Part shown: piece after piece, positions 23,047 to 34,920 of the stretch | Layout of the letters: each line of letters begins with the position of its first letter | How positions within the stretch are numbered: position 1 is the first letter of the stretch | From: Hyperoodon ampullatus | Lineage: Eukaryota > Chordata > Mammalia > Artiodactyla > Ziphiidae | Direction of reading: 5' to 3' | Assembly (NCBI GenBank): GCA_949752795.1 | Contig: OX457060.1 | Coordinates: forward strand, 108,140,949-108,204,948 | DNA: 64,000 nt | The notes under the pieces: generated by a model | What the model was told of the DNA's origin: nothing | Database searches by the model: none | Seen by the model: only the letters and a program-made list of their open reading frames with translations | Program-made: the position numbers and the translations under genes

Positions 23047-25767
23047 ATAAATGTAACTTGAATCCTTTAATCATGTTATCTAATTGTGTCTATATCTATA
23101 TTTTAAAATATAGTCACTGGGGAAAGCTAAATAGTATATTAATTTCCTAACCAGACCACAATAGCCTCCTAGGATATAAACTGCAATGTTGTTTGGACCA
23201 CAATAGAGATAACGGTATCAGCAGGCATTATGTTTCCAACATACTCTGCTGTCTGGCTCCTATGGAAACCTTGTACCAGTAGTCCATGGTTATTTCCACT
23301 TTCCCTTATTAGGGTTTATTTATATATACCCCTAGTTCTTGGATGCTTGGATAGATACATAAATATAAGATTGGTAGGGACTTTAGGTATGTTCTACATA
23401 TTAAACGTCATACAGTTTAGAGAGGTTGAGTGATTTGCCTAGGGTCCTACCGATGTTGATTTCTAGCCCAATGGTCTTTTCCCTTTTTCTTTCTTTCAAA
23501 TTAAATTCTTTATGCAAACATCAAATATAATTTAATATATTCACAGCATACTTGTGACATATATAATGTGTCTTCATTTGGGCAGTGATGTCTAGCCACT
23601 CTTCTAGAAAACATGAACACACACTGCCCAAAATACACACACACTCTCCCCTTCTCTCTCTCTCACATACACATACATACACACACACACACACTCACAC
23701 AGAGTACACTGACATTCTTTCTGGATCAGGATGTTTATTTCTAATTTGCTCTGTTCATCAACCCTACTGATTTGCTCTCAAGTATTAAAATCTCTCAAGT
23801 TGTAAACTACTGGACTTAAGTTCTTCTTTTAAAGTTCAAAATAAGACCAAGGAATTTTTCATTTTGCACTTACACGATTCCCACTGTACTTGTAGTCTCA
23901 AATAAAGAGGTACCCAGTCTTCCTACCTCAATCAGTTCCCATTAATTTATTTTCCCTTTTGAATTCTTTCATTCTAGAAAACTTTCTTTTCACTCTAATT
24001 GAGGTCTTCATTGTCACGCCAACCCACCTCAGGTTCTAGGCACTTTCCCAAGTAACTATAAGTTGAAAGTCGATTTGTCTTTTTAAAGCATAATGTCTGT
24101 TTTTGAACAAGATTTGGTAACAAACATTTTTATGCACAGAGCAACTGACTTTCTCTTTATAGAATACACATTATTTAGAAAACAGTATTAATCAGGCATC
24201 AGCAAATTATTCCTGTAAAGGGACATATTGTGCTGACCACTGGTATTAGCTATTTTGGAAAAGAATGATCTAATAATACCTAGTTTACCAACTCATGATA
24301 CTGTGGTTATCAAGTGAAATAATGTGTTATCAATAGTAAAAAGATATAATACAAGAAACAATATGTGTTTGTGGAGGTCTGTTTCAAGAGTGCCATGAAG
24401 ACAACTCTAGAATCTCACCTCTTTGTACTTTACTTCCTGATCCATATGTTAAAGGAAGATGGCTCAGATAATCTCCAAAGATCTTTCACACTGAGACATG
24501 GTGGGAAATGTTAGAAATCATTACTATTGATAAAGAGACTTGTTACTGTGTAAAAATGAGCAAAAATATACCTAGGGCAAAATTCTGCAGACAACTATAA
24601 CTCCTGTAATTTTGCTAAACAATAACTGCACTTTAAAAAAATGCTAGAAAATTTTATTTGTAATTGTATATCTGGATGTTGTCATGAATGTAAAATTGGT
24701 TATTGGTTAAATTATCCCTAAAAGACAAATATACTTACTAAGACTTTTTGTTACATTTTTGAGACCAGGAGAAGCTTCTGGTATGTAAAACTCCATAAAT
24801 ATCATATTGGTGAGGAAGCTGAAGTACTAAATTCCTCTTTTCTTTCTCTCACTCATTTAAACATCATGGGAGGCCCTAGAACTATGAACACAAATATTTT
24901 CCCTAAAATTCTGCTCCTTGAAGGAGAATATTGTCTAATGGAGGAGCTAGACTTGTAAATTGACAAATCATATGGATTTTAATAGGATCTGAATACAAAG
25001 AATCCTTTGTAATAAAGATATTATCCACCTTGCCTTATTTATAAAGAAGTTGATATGAGTCTTTTTCACAATAATACATAGGTTTTCACTGTATAGAATG
25101 ATTCAAATATTAGTTTTGAAAATAATCGCCTTAGTACCTTCATACATTTATCTTACTATTATAATTACTGTTTTTTATGTTTTGTATAAATTATCTGGGA
25201 AATTGTTTTAAGGTAAAGAGCTTGAGTGATAGGTTGTCTGTGCTTGGGTCTGTTACTTTTAAAAATGTTAGACAACATATTTTTAGCATTTAATTCTATA
25301 AAGATAACTTTACTTTTAATAAAAGAGATGAGTTGTTTTGCCACAACTATTGAAACCACCAACCCAACATTTGTTTAGAAATTTGGCAATTAATTTTTCA
25401 TAAAGTATATATCAGTTAAAGTATAGTTAACACAAAGGCAAAACATAAAGCTCAAACACACTACAGAATAAATATCAGAATTTTCTCAAATTAATACATA
25501 AAGTTTGAAATTATTTCCTTTCAAATTTGGGCTGTGTTATTTTATATTTCCACACGTGCTGCTGAAGACTGAACTGTTATTGAAAATGATCAGGACTAAG
25601 GCTGGAAAGTTAGCTGTGCATATCCTGGTCCTGCTCACACATTCTAAGTAGATGTCAAACTTATTCACATCACTTGGGCCGGTCAAACTTGTTTATATCG
25701 TTTACATCGTCTCTGAATTTGACTTTCCACTGACTTGGAGAGTTACAAGCTAAAGAGCAGCTAAATT
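23047..25767. other. Unique AT-rich sequence
   Basis: Apart from the CA-rich tract at 23634-23706 nothing is recognised with confidence. A short stretch at 24195-24230 (gcatcagcaaattattcctg tgtaaaggga-like) resembles an old hAT-type repeat but is too short to call. Confidence 0.4.
23634..23706. repeat. CA/CT-rich compound microsatellite
   Basis: An interrupted (CA)n, (CT)n and (CATA)n composite with a pure (AC) run of about 9 units near 23679-23694. Confidence 0.9.
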
Positions 25768-25779
25768 AAGAACAAAACC

Positions 25780-26084
25780 GGGCTTCCCTGGTGGCACAGT
25801 GCTTGAGAGTCCACCTGCTAATGCAGGGGACACGGGTTCGAGCCCTGGTCTGGGAAAATCCCACATGCCGCGGAGCAACTGGGTCCGTGTGCCACAACTA
25901 CTGAGCCTGCGCATCCACAGCCTGTGCTCCGTAACGTGAGAGGCCGCAACAGTGAGAGGCCCGCGCACCGCAATGAAGAGTGGCCCCCGCTCGCCACAAC
26001 TAGAGAAAGCCTTCACACAGAAACGAAGACCCAACGCAGCCAAAAATAAATTAATTAATTTAAAAAAAATTAAAAAAAAAAAAA
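25780..26084 (+). mobile_element. Long CHR SINE, plus strand, with 12-bp target duplication
   Basis: This is the longer CHR form. After the shared head and middle (gggcttccctggtggcacag ... 'gagaggcccgcgcaccgc') it continues with 'gtggcccccgctcgccacaa', 'gagaaagccttcacacag' and 'aacgaagacccaacgcagcc' before an ATTA/A-rich tail. Target duplications are aagaacaaaacc at 25768-25779 and 26085-26096, identical. The short CHR-2 copies elsewhere lack this 3' block. Confidence 0.95.
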
Positions 26085-26096
26085 AAGAACAAAACC

Positions 26097-26809
26097 AACT
26101 GCACCAGGAAAAAGGAACACTGAAGTCCAGATCTACTCAGTCACTTAGTATATGTTGACTCTTCCCTCCAAACTTGAGCCACCTTATGTACAAAACAACA
26201 GGCAGCAAGTAGTGGTTGTGAGGGACAAATGCAAAGAAGACCAGTTTACTTCTCACAGGTATTCAGTGCCCTCAATCTCTGCACATCTCTATACTAATGC
26301 TAGAAATTTCATAATCATTACAATAATATTTTGTCATTCACCTTGAGTGAAAAACTAGAGTTGACTAAAAGAGGAAGAAGAGAATATAAGCATTTAGGAT
26401 TCATAAAAGTTGACCTGTAGGTGAAAAAAAAAAGATGACATTCTGAAACTTTCTTTAATTACTATTTGACTAAAGCTAACAAATAATTAACTGAAAGATG
26501 GAAAATTAATTACAAGTCTTAATGTGTCTAATACTTGTACTCTTGATGAGTTAACTGTACTGCTTGTCTCTATGATACTCCTCTCATTGACTGGTACACA
26601 AGTAAAAATTTGTATAAGCATAGAATATATTTATAATATATGAAAATCCCTTAAATGATTTTTACACTTGTCCCAAGTGTCCCTTTTCATTTATTAATTT
26701 GTAGTTTTCAATGTCTAAGTATTCTCAAACCCTAAGATATCAACTGTCAAAAATCACAAAGTGAAAGCAAAAGGAAAATTTTCTTAATTTATCATGATTG
26801 CTACTCTAT
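26097..26809. other. Unique AT-rich sequence
   Basis: No feature is recognised. Confidence 0.45.
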
Positions 26810-26810
26810 G

Positions 26811-26993
26811 GTAGAGGTCCTATAACTTGGCTTCATGTTCTAATCACCTGGAGCCCTAAAATCAAAACAAAATGCATCTACATGGCTCCACACAAAGTGT
26901 GGGGACTTAGTGATCTGATTAAAACCATTCATCTATACGTTTCAAAAATTTCTCAGGTAGTTCTAGTAAGCAGCAGAGATGAGAACCCTGTCC
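26811..26993 (+). mobile_element. MER5A-like hAT-Charlie DNA transposon remnant
   Basis: The left end 'gaggtcctataacttggctt catgttctaatcacctggag' and the right end 'agcagagatgagaaccctg' match the MER5A ends ('cagtggttctcaaccttggctg...attagaatcacctggggagc' and its inverted partner). MER5A is nearly palindromic, so strand is nominal. Non-autonomous and non-coding. Confidence 0.7.
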
Positions 26994-27181
26994 TAAGGTC
27001 TTAACCTTCTCAAATGGGGGCTTAGTTTATTTGTTGTTATTATGTTAATCATTGATTCCTCTCCTGATCACTACACCAGCAACTTTCACAGCCTTTTCAA
27101 CCCACAGTAAAGAAATGTGCTGTGTGATGTGATCCTATGAACATATTTGCATGTATGAATATATGAATGTGTATGTTTAAC

Positions 27182-27325
27182 TAAAATGCAAGTTGTATAA
27201 AGCATTCATTCATATACTTGAGTATTTTTATTCTCTTTCATTTTTTAATGCTGGTTATAAACATCTAAACTGTTGTCATGACTTACTAATGGATCACAAT
27301 CTGCAGTTTGAAAATCACTGCTCAG
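27182..27325 (+). repeat. 144-bp dispersed repeat, copy 1
   Basis: This aligns over its whole length with 29679-29822. Shared landmarks are 'aaaatgcaagtt', 'acttgagtatttttatt', 'aatgctggtt', 'ggatcac' and 'aaaatcactgctcagt'. It probably belongs to an old interspersed family; the 3' part resembles hAT-type element ends, but I cannot name it. Confidence 0.8.
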
Positions 27326-29678
27326 TTTTCATTTACATGGAACACATTATGTATGCAAGGACATAGTGTATTTTAAGAAAATCAGAAAAATACAGGAGAG
27401 GTTTCTGTCTAAGTTTGTAGACTCCAGAACATAGTCATTCATTGTGTTTCTTATGTACACATAATATTTCAAAAACTAAGCTTCAATGAACATGTGTATT
27501 GATCAGGAGGTTGTGAGTTTCATAGCTGATCACCCCATACCATCTGTACACATCACATATTTTTTAAAGGCAGAAGTGGCAAAACATTAAGCATCCACCT
27601 ACATATTAATCATTTGACCTGATCTATTATCCAAATAGATGTGTGAAGAAGTATACAAGGGTATTGGCAATGCACAATTACCGTACAACAGTTAATGCAT
27701 GCATAAATATAAAAGTACTCAAACTACTTAGAAAATAAAATTTCTTCAAAGAAAGAAGAAAAGAACGATGCCAGCATGATCTAGGTTGTGTTACATTCAC
27801 ATGAAATAAAGAAATATACACAAAACAGTGAAACCTAACGTTCTACTATTTATTTCTAGTTAATGACAAAAAATCTTAGCTTTACATTGTTCTTTATGTA
27901 ATATTATAAAACCTGGTAGACATTTTTACAACCTGTCCTTAAACAGTGACATAAAAATTAATGCAACTATTTTGGCAATGCCTTTGATTTCCTGATCATG
28001 TTTTCCAACAGCAGCAATGTTATACAGCTGCAGAAATGTTTTTAAATGATTGTCTCATTAAATAAAGAAACTTATTACTTGGTGATTTAAATATTTCTAG
28101 CAATCCACATAGTTTTCTTAATTCCATTATTTTTCCGAATTGCTCATTTTTCAATATAAAAATATTTGAATAAATAAAAATATATTAGGAATATGATTAA
28201 ATATGTGTGGCTACTGTATCATCTAAAACTTGGACTGGGAACACATCTGAGTATCTTTTTAAAAGCTGGGTAACTTACATTTCCTGTAAAAAAAAAAAAA
28301 GAACATAAAAAAAACTTTTCTGTGATCTATATTCCCTTTTTAAAAAAGTCACTTAAATAAATCCTCAAAAAGTGGTTATATCACAAGGGAATAGAGGAAG
28401 TACTTTCTGTTGACATAAACAGTAATTGATATGGCTTTCTTGAATACTTTCATAGAAATGCTGATGTATTACGTTTAGGATTACTAGTTAGCTCTCATTT
28501 CCTTTCAACTGTTGTCTCTGGATAAGCTCAAGGATTCCCAGGAAGAAACACTGATCAAGTACATTTGTCATGCAAGCAACTATAATAAGGTAATTCATCA
28601 TAGTCTGTCAGAGTTTTATTCTAGAAAGACTGCTGCATTTTTATCCTTACTTAAAAATCTGCTGTCACTCATGCTGAAAATTTGGTAGACATTTTGGACA
28701 TGTTTAAAAGCCCTTCCAAACTGATAGTGGCAGATAATTAAGTTATCAGCTATCAAAGCTCCTTTTTTTCTTGTCCTTTTTCCTACAACATATATATGAC
28801 ACCATGAACCCATCTGGCTAGTTTAATCTGACCTGTTCACAGAGCATGATCCCTTGTTCCCTTCCCTTTTTCCTCAATAGTAGCCAATGACCAAAGTAAT
28901 TCACAATGACAAATGAAGCCTTTCTCAAAAGTCTAATTGAGCAATCTTGCTTTCCTTTGCAAGACCTGAAATCCACAACATTCTGAACTTCATTCACTAA
29001 GGTGGCAAGGAATAGTGGTTACGAGGAAACTAGGTGGATTAAGGGTTTCTAAAGAATGAATAAACTCAACCTAGGTGTACCACGTTATATCTCAAGAATA
29101 TTTGTCATTCAATTCATCTACTCACTTACTTACTCCATGTGTGTCCTTTACCTGAAACCACTCAATGAAGTTTCATTCTGATGGGCACTTTATTGAATCC
29201 TAAAGCCTTGGTTACTTCTCTCTCTTTCTCTATTATAAGACTTTCTACATCTTTCAGTGTTTACATTTGCTTTTTTTTTAAAGGAAGAAATATATCAGAC
29301 TTTTGCCAATTTTATGACATTTTTGTATACTATCTTAGAAATAGATTTTGTGTGGTTTAAGGAGATGAAAGGAGTCTTCATAAGTATGTATTAATTTGGC
29401 TTCCTTTTCAAACTCATTTACATTATTCTCATGGAATATACCTTTTATATCATTAATTATCACATCCAAGAACATGCCCTCTTCGGTACCAAAGCACCGC
29501 CAGCATAATTTAACATAGGCAAAACGCATATGTGTGTATGTGTGTATATATGTGCTTGTATACATATCTGCTAAATGCAAAAATCATGTAAATACAAATA
29601 CACATAAAATATAAATAAATGATATAAATATTTTTATTATCTTCTAGTAATTTGTATTTTTTCAAGCTAATCAATGTT
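27326..29678. other. Unique AT-rich sequence
   Basis: No gene is recognised. Short frames at 28616-28813 (-) and 29335-29580 (-) have no recognisable homology. A TG/TA-rich stretch lies at 29526-29568. Confidence 0.4.
29526..29568. repeat. TG/TA-rich low-complexity tract
   Basis: An imperfect (TGTG/TATA)n stretch. Confidence 0.8.
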
Positions 29679-29822
29679 TAAAATGCAAGTTTTATAAAAT
29701 AATCATTCATGTACTTGAGTATTTTTATTTTCTTCTATTTTTAAATGCTGGTTTTAAACACTTAAACTGTTACCATGACTTACGAATGGATCACCTTCTG
29801 CAGTTTCAAAATCACTGCTCAG
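29679..29822 (+). repeat. 144-bp dispersed repeat, copy 2
   Basis: Direct-orientation partner of 27182-27325, about 2.5 kb downstream, with scattered substitutions and small indels. Confidence 0.8.
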
Positions 29823-30097
29823 TAATTTTGAAAAGTTCATAGGGCTCTAATGATAATTCTTTATTCTCTCACCCCAAAATATTTATTGAGAACCTGCTTT
29901 ATTCCCAGTGCTATTTGCATCTCAAGGAAAGCTTGGTAAGGTTCTTTGAAAAATATTATTTTCCCAACTTAACAGGGGACAAAGACATAGGTGAAAGTGA
30001 TTTACTCTACATCAGTTAGCCATTCACATACAATCATTCTGCTCATTCTTTCTCCCATCTCTCAGAAAAGAATTTTCAAACTTTTTAAGCAATTGTG

Positions 30098-30314
30098 ATT
30101 TTTTTTTTTTTTTTTTTTTTGCTGTACGCGGGCATCTCACTGTTGCAGCCTCTCCCGTTGCGGAGCACAGGCTCCGGACACATAGGCTCAGCGGCCATGG
30201 CCCATGGGCCCAGCCACTCCATGGCATGTGGGATCCTCCAGGAACAGGGCACAAACCCCTGTCCCCTGCATTGGCAGGCGGACTCTCAAACACTGCACCA
30301 CCAGGGAAGCCCAC
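30098..30314 (-). mobile_element. CHR-2 SINE, minus strand
   Basis: The T-run (tail) at 30098-30120 is followed by the reverse-complement body, ending ccaccagggaagccca. Head and B box are readable on the minus strand. No clear target duplication is found. It abuts the next SINE. Confidence 0.93.
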
Positions 30315-30327
30315 TATTACTTCTCTT

Positions 30328-30672
30328 CTTTTTTTTTTTTGAGTATTTATTTATTTATTTTTTAGAAGATGTTGTGGGTAGGAGTTTATTAATTAATTAA
30401 TTTATTTTTGCTGTGTTGGGTCTTCGTTTCTGTGTGAGGGCTTTCTCTAGTTGTGGCAAGCGGGGGCCACTCTTCAACGCAGTGCATGGGCCTCTCACTA
30501 TCGTGGCCTCTCTTGTTGCAGAGCACAGGCTCCAGACACGCAGGCTCAGTAGTTGTGGCTCACGGGCCTAGCTGCTCCGTAGCATGTGGGATCCTCCCAG
30601 ACCAGGGCTTGAACCCATGTCCCCTGCATTAGTAGGCAGATTTTCAACTGCTGCACCATCAGGGAAGCCCCA
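30328..30672 (-). mobile_element. Long CHR SINE, minus strand, with 10-bp target duplication
   Basis: The reverse complement of the long CHR form has a T-rich tail, then 'gttgggtcttcgtttctgtg', 'gagggctttctctagttgtg', 'gcgggggccactctt' and the tRNA-derived head ending atcagggaagcccc. Target duplications tacttctctt at 30318-30327 and 30673-30682 are identical. Confidence 0.94.
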
Positions 30673-30727
30673 TACTTCTCTTAAAGTGATATACTGGACT
30701 CTCAAAAAAGTCAATAAAACAGTAAAA

Positions 30728-30798
30728 TATGTATATATATATGTGTGTGTGTAAACACATATTTATATATCTCTAGGTGTGTGTATGTGCTTGTGTGT
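30728..30798. repeat. TA/TG-rich low-complexity tract
   Basis: Imperfect (TA)n and (TG)n stretches directly left of the DNA transposon remnant. Confidence 0.85.
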
Positions 30799-30799
30799 A

Positions 30800-31716
30800 G
30801 TCAATTCTCATTATTCATGGTAGTTATTTTCTATTGAGTCACTGTGCACGCTGAATTAGTAAATACTGAGCCACTGCTCCCAGGAAGAATACAGAGTTAG
30901 GTTCCTGTGAGCCTCTGGTCACAACATTTTTGTCAGCCAATCACTAGATAACATTGTTTTATGTGTGTTTCTATTTAGACAGAACTTATTTAATATACAG
31001 TCCTTATAAATAATAATATACAGTATTTATTTATAATAAACCACTCAGTAGCTGTGAAGGGTTTAATGTTTTCCTGACTCTGGGAAACATGAGCATACAT
31101 TTCTTGGCTTTCAACCCAACAGTGCTATCCACTGTGCATTTTTTAATGTCCTAATCTCATGAATCCATAAATTTAGCCACATTTCCATTTTTACCATAGT
31201 TTCATCATATGATATAGATGTTACTTTAGCACTTTTATTAGAGGCCTCATGTACATATCATATATTTCCTCTTCCTTTTTCTGGATGTACCATATTGTTG
31301 ACTCATTAACATTGAACTCAAGACCAACAGCACTATAACTCATACCTGACATTTTCTCCATACTGCACATTACAAGCCTCTGTACTTAGGAATACTAGGC
31401 AGCACTTCAGCACGATGCTTGGGGGCCATTTTTATCCAACAAAACACCAACACCAACAAAACAACACAAAAATACAAATATATGACACTAGAAGACCATG
31501 GAAAGGACACATATTACAGTATAAGAACTGAAACAAAAGGCAGAGTATCATCTTCTTTGAACTTAGCTGAGAATACATCCTCATGGTGGCTCAAATTTTT
31601 CACCATTCTGCATGTCCATGAGTGAGCAAGAAAGTGCAGCGGGTTTAATTTTGGTGTTACAAATAAATTTTAGTGAGATTTCACAAATCTGAAAACCATG
31701 AATAATAAAGATGGAT
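30800..31716 (+). mobile_element. Tc1/mariner-like (probably Tigger/pogo-type) DNA transposon remnant with TIRs
   Basis: The left end gtcaattctcattattcatg and the reverse complement of the right end (atccatctttattattcatg) form terminal inverted repeats, matching at 16 of 22 positions from base 30802. Both ends are flanked by TA (30798-30799 and 31717-31718), the duplication used by Tc1/mariner elements. Internal text such as 'ttaggttcctgtgagcctct ggtcacaac' is typical of a known mammalian non-autonomous element. No transposase frame survives. Confidence 0.7.
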
Positions 31717-31718
31717 TA

Positions 31719-34700
31719 TGTATCTTTGTACATATAAATAAATTGTTTGTGTTTCTCTAAAAGTTGAAGATATTAAAGGCCAATTATCTTGGCTATTCTC
31801 TCAAATGTACAATAGCCCTTGACCTCCCCAATGTCCCTTCCCTAGGAGAATAAAGTGTTTAATGTAAAAAATGATAGATTTTTAGGAAATCCTATTTGTT
31901 CTTAGATAAAACATATCAGTGTTTTTGAAGTTATATTCCTAATTAAATAAGAATCATAAAATAACTAGAATTACAAAGCTTTAAAAAAATTACAATAGCT
32001 TTTAAACACACTATTCTTGCTTTTCCAGTATATTCAGAAATTAAATGAATAATTTAAAATATATTGTTCTATATTCACTTTTAACTGAATGGAAATTTAT
32101 TATTCCAATATGTAGACATAAAAGCTTGTGATTCTTTGGAACTCTCTATTACTTTCCCAAATGAGTGGAGAGACTAAAGCCAAATAATTTAGCTTCATTT
32201 TCTATCAACTCCTCCTCATACTTCCTGCAATAGTAAGGTGTGTTGAGTTCTTCATGTATTTGCACATGCTAGTTGCTCTGATGAAAAGTTTTACTACTTT
32301 CTCTTCACCAGATGCATGGGTTCATAAATAATTCCTGGTTATGACCAAATTAATTGGCCTAAGAGCCAAAATAGATACTTTGGAGACATAATCTATTTTG
32401 ACATAAAATAATAAAGGTGCTGGATATGTAGACCTGGGTCTTCTCACTCTTTGCTTTGACCCACAGAAACTGAATGAAGTTAAGTTCAAAATAATAATAA
32501 TAATATCATCCATTAATATAAAAGACTAAAAAATAAACTAATTCTAAAGACAACAAAAATTCTTTTATAATATTTAAGAAAAATTTTTAAACCACAATAG
32601 AGCATAATTTTGGAAGAAAATACTAAAGATTAATGAATATTGTAGTATCCTTAGGTTTTATTTATCTTTGAAAGCCTTGAACTTAAACATATAAAATATC
32701 CAATGTTTGATGAACAAATTAATTAAAGAGTTAGATCTTCTACAGTTTTGAGAAGAGGGTGCAAGATTAACAGATGAAAAAGAAAACACACTTGCTTAAC
32801 TGTTATTTTGCTTTGATTTTCTCAAAAAGAGAAATTTAAGGTAGAAAAAATCGGGGAAATAAATAATGATAGGGAAAAGGATAAGTTTGGTTCCAGAAAG
32901 GTGGGGGAGCCCCCAGATACTTTCAAGATTTTTCAGTTTTCTAGTCCAAATAAAATGAATCGTAGTTTGTTGCGAGTGTTATTAAATAGTCTTTCAGAAA
33001 CTAAGAAACAACACTTACGGTAAGAGAGATTTCAGGTGACATTTTTTTTTCAATTTTTAAAATGGAAAATATAGTGGGTTTTAGATACTGTGAAACTAAT
33101 CCATGATTAATTGGTATCATATTAGATTATTCAAGGAATAATATATACCCCAAACTAATTGTTTCACCTTTTGTTTGGATGAACACTAAGCTACTATATC
33201 TATAGAGGATTCCATAAATCAAACTACCATATCCAGATTTTTATAAATAATGGTATCAATTCTCTTTTGTTATCTTTGTGAATAAGATAAAGCAATATGA
33301 GTTGAAAGGTTGTAAAACAAAACAACTCTATAGCTATTAAAGAATTCTGGCAAAAACCTGAATTATTGCATCAATATACATTTGAAGGGGACCCCTATTT
33401 TCTTATTTTAGCCAATCTTTGACAAAAGAGGCACAAACATCAAATTCTCTTGGAAAATTCCAGAATAAGAATAAAGTAGTGATAAGAAAGTCAGTCCAAT
33501 CAAGCAAGATCCAAAAGGGAACTTATGATTATATAGAGCTTATGGGGACTGAAGGATTCCAATGTGGATAGCAGTGATAGGGAGGCTGCTGAATGTCTTA
33601 AGTCACTAGCTTCACTGAAACACTAAGTCTTTATACTTAGAGATATGAAAGAAGAAGAACGTTGAAGAGTCTGATGGTGTTTACCTTAAAAAGTAGAAAA
33701 ATTAGAATGAGATGAAAGCACCCTTCAAGTATCTGAAGGATTTTTCTAAGGCAGAATCAGGAGATATACTCGACTTCGGTCCTACAGGTATATAACAGGG
33801 ACAAATGTTTAGAAGCTACTGAAAAGTAGAAATTTTCTCTAAAGTTGAAGAAAAATCTAAGTCCAGCATGTCCAATAAGGATTGAGCATTTGGCAGAGTA
33901 GTGAGCTATATATCAATAGATGAATAGGAGAAAAGTGAAATGACCATGTGTTTCAGATGGTTCAGAAAGAATTCCTCCCATGAGAGGGATGACTTCTAAG
34001 CTCATTCCAATTTTCTCTCTTTTCTTTTTTTTCTTTTAGCATCTAATGGTTTCCAACAAACATCACTTTCAAAATACATACAACCCAAAATTATTCTATT
34101 CTATAGTAAAATGTATTTCAGTTACGATTTTCACTGTGCAAACACATTTCAGAAAGAGTATGTAATTATTGGGAAGGGAATTTGATAACAATTTGTAAAT
34201 TTCATAAAAGTAATAATTATCCTACTAACTGCATTAATAATAAAAAATTTGGGATGACCAGTGTATAACAAATACACAATTATTGGCAGAACTAATTTTG
34301 TTGATTGGCAAATTGAGAGTCTAAGAGAATAATCTTAAACAAATTTTCTAATTAATGAAGAAGTGACAGCATTACATAAGAAAATTTATCAGATAAATTA
34401 TACATAATTATTTATTAGTTTTTCAAAAATATATAAAGAAAATCTTCAAAATTTTTCTACAAAATATATATAAAACAAATAATATTTCTACTTTCCTAGA
34501 GAGGGAACATGGTATGTTAAGCACATATTTAAAATTCAATCCAGAAATAAAATCAATCATATTTTTATTTCCTGGAAAAGAATGAATGAAGAAAAAAATT
34601 TCTTGAGTTACTGGTTATTATCCAACATTTTATTTAAACTAAAACAGAAAATGGAAAAAAATACCCTACTTCCTAAAAAGATAAACTATTTCATCATGGC

Positions 34701-34900
34701 TTGCAAGAGGTACCTCTAAATATTCCTGTACTGATTAGTGAAAGTGCACTACCTGGTTTTAGACTTTTAATGAGAGTGCTTATGTGTCACAAATCAAAAA
34801 GAAATTCTAAATTTTTTAAGAAAATAATGTATATTACACTTTGTATAAAATATCTCAAATAGGATATTCAGACTAACAGCTCCCATGCCACTTAAAGATG
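31719..34900. other. Unique AT-rich sequence
   Basis: Only a weak ancient repeat (33690-33920) and a short AAT tract (32491-32506) are recognised. No gene. Confidence 0.4.
33690..33920 (+). repeat. Ancient mammalian interspersed repeat, unassigned
   Basis: The stretches 'cccttcaagtatctgaagg', 'gaagctactgaaaagtagaa' and 'ccagcatgtccaataaggat' follow the order of a known old mammalian repeat ('..caaatatctgaagggc..ggaagttac..aactttctaacaatcagagctgtcc'). The family name cannot be settled by eye. Confidence 0.35.
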
Positions 34901-34911
34901 CCCCAGACCTT

Positions 34912-34920
34912 CAAGATGGC
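34912..34920 (+). promoter_or_regulatory. YY1-type site at the L1 5' end (copy 2)
   Basis: caagatggc lies 11 bases from the element start, at nearly the same offset as in copy 1. Confidence 0.55.

Noticed and set aside
24195..24245. Short match to a common mammalian repeat beginning 'gcagcaaactttttctgtaaaggg'
   Set aside because: Only about 35 bases are similar, too few for a family call.
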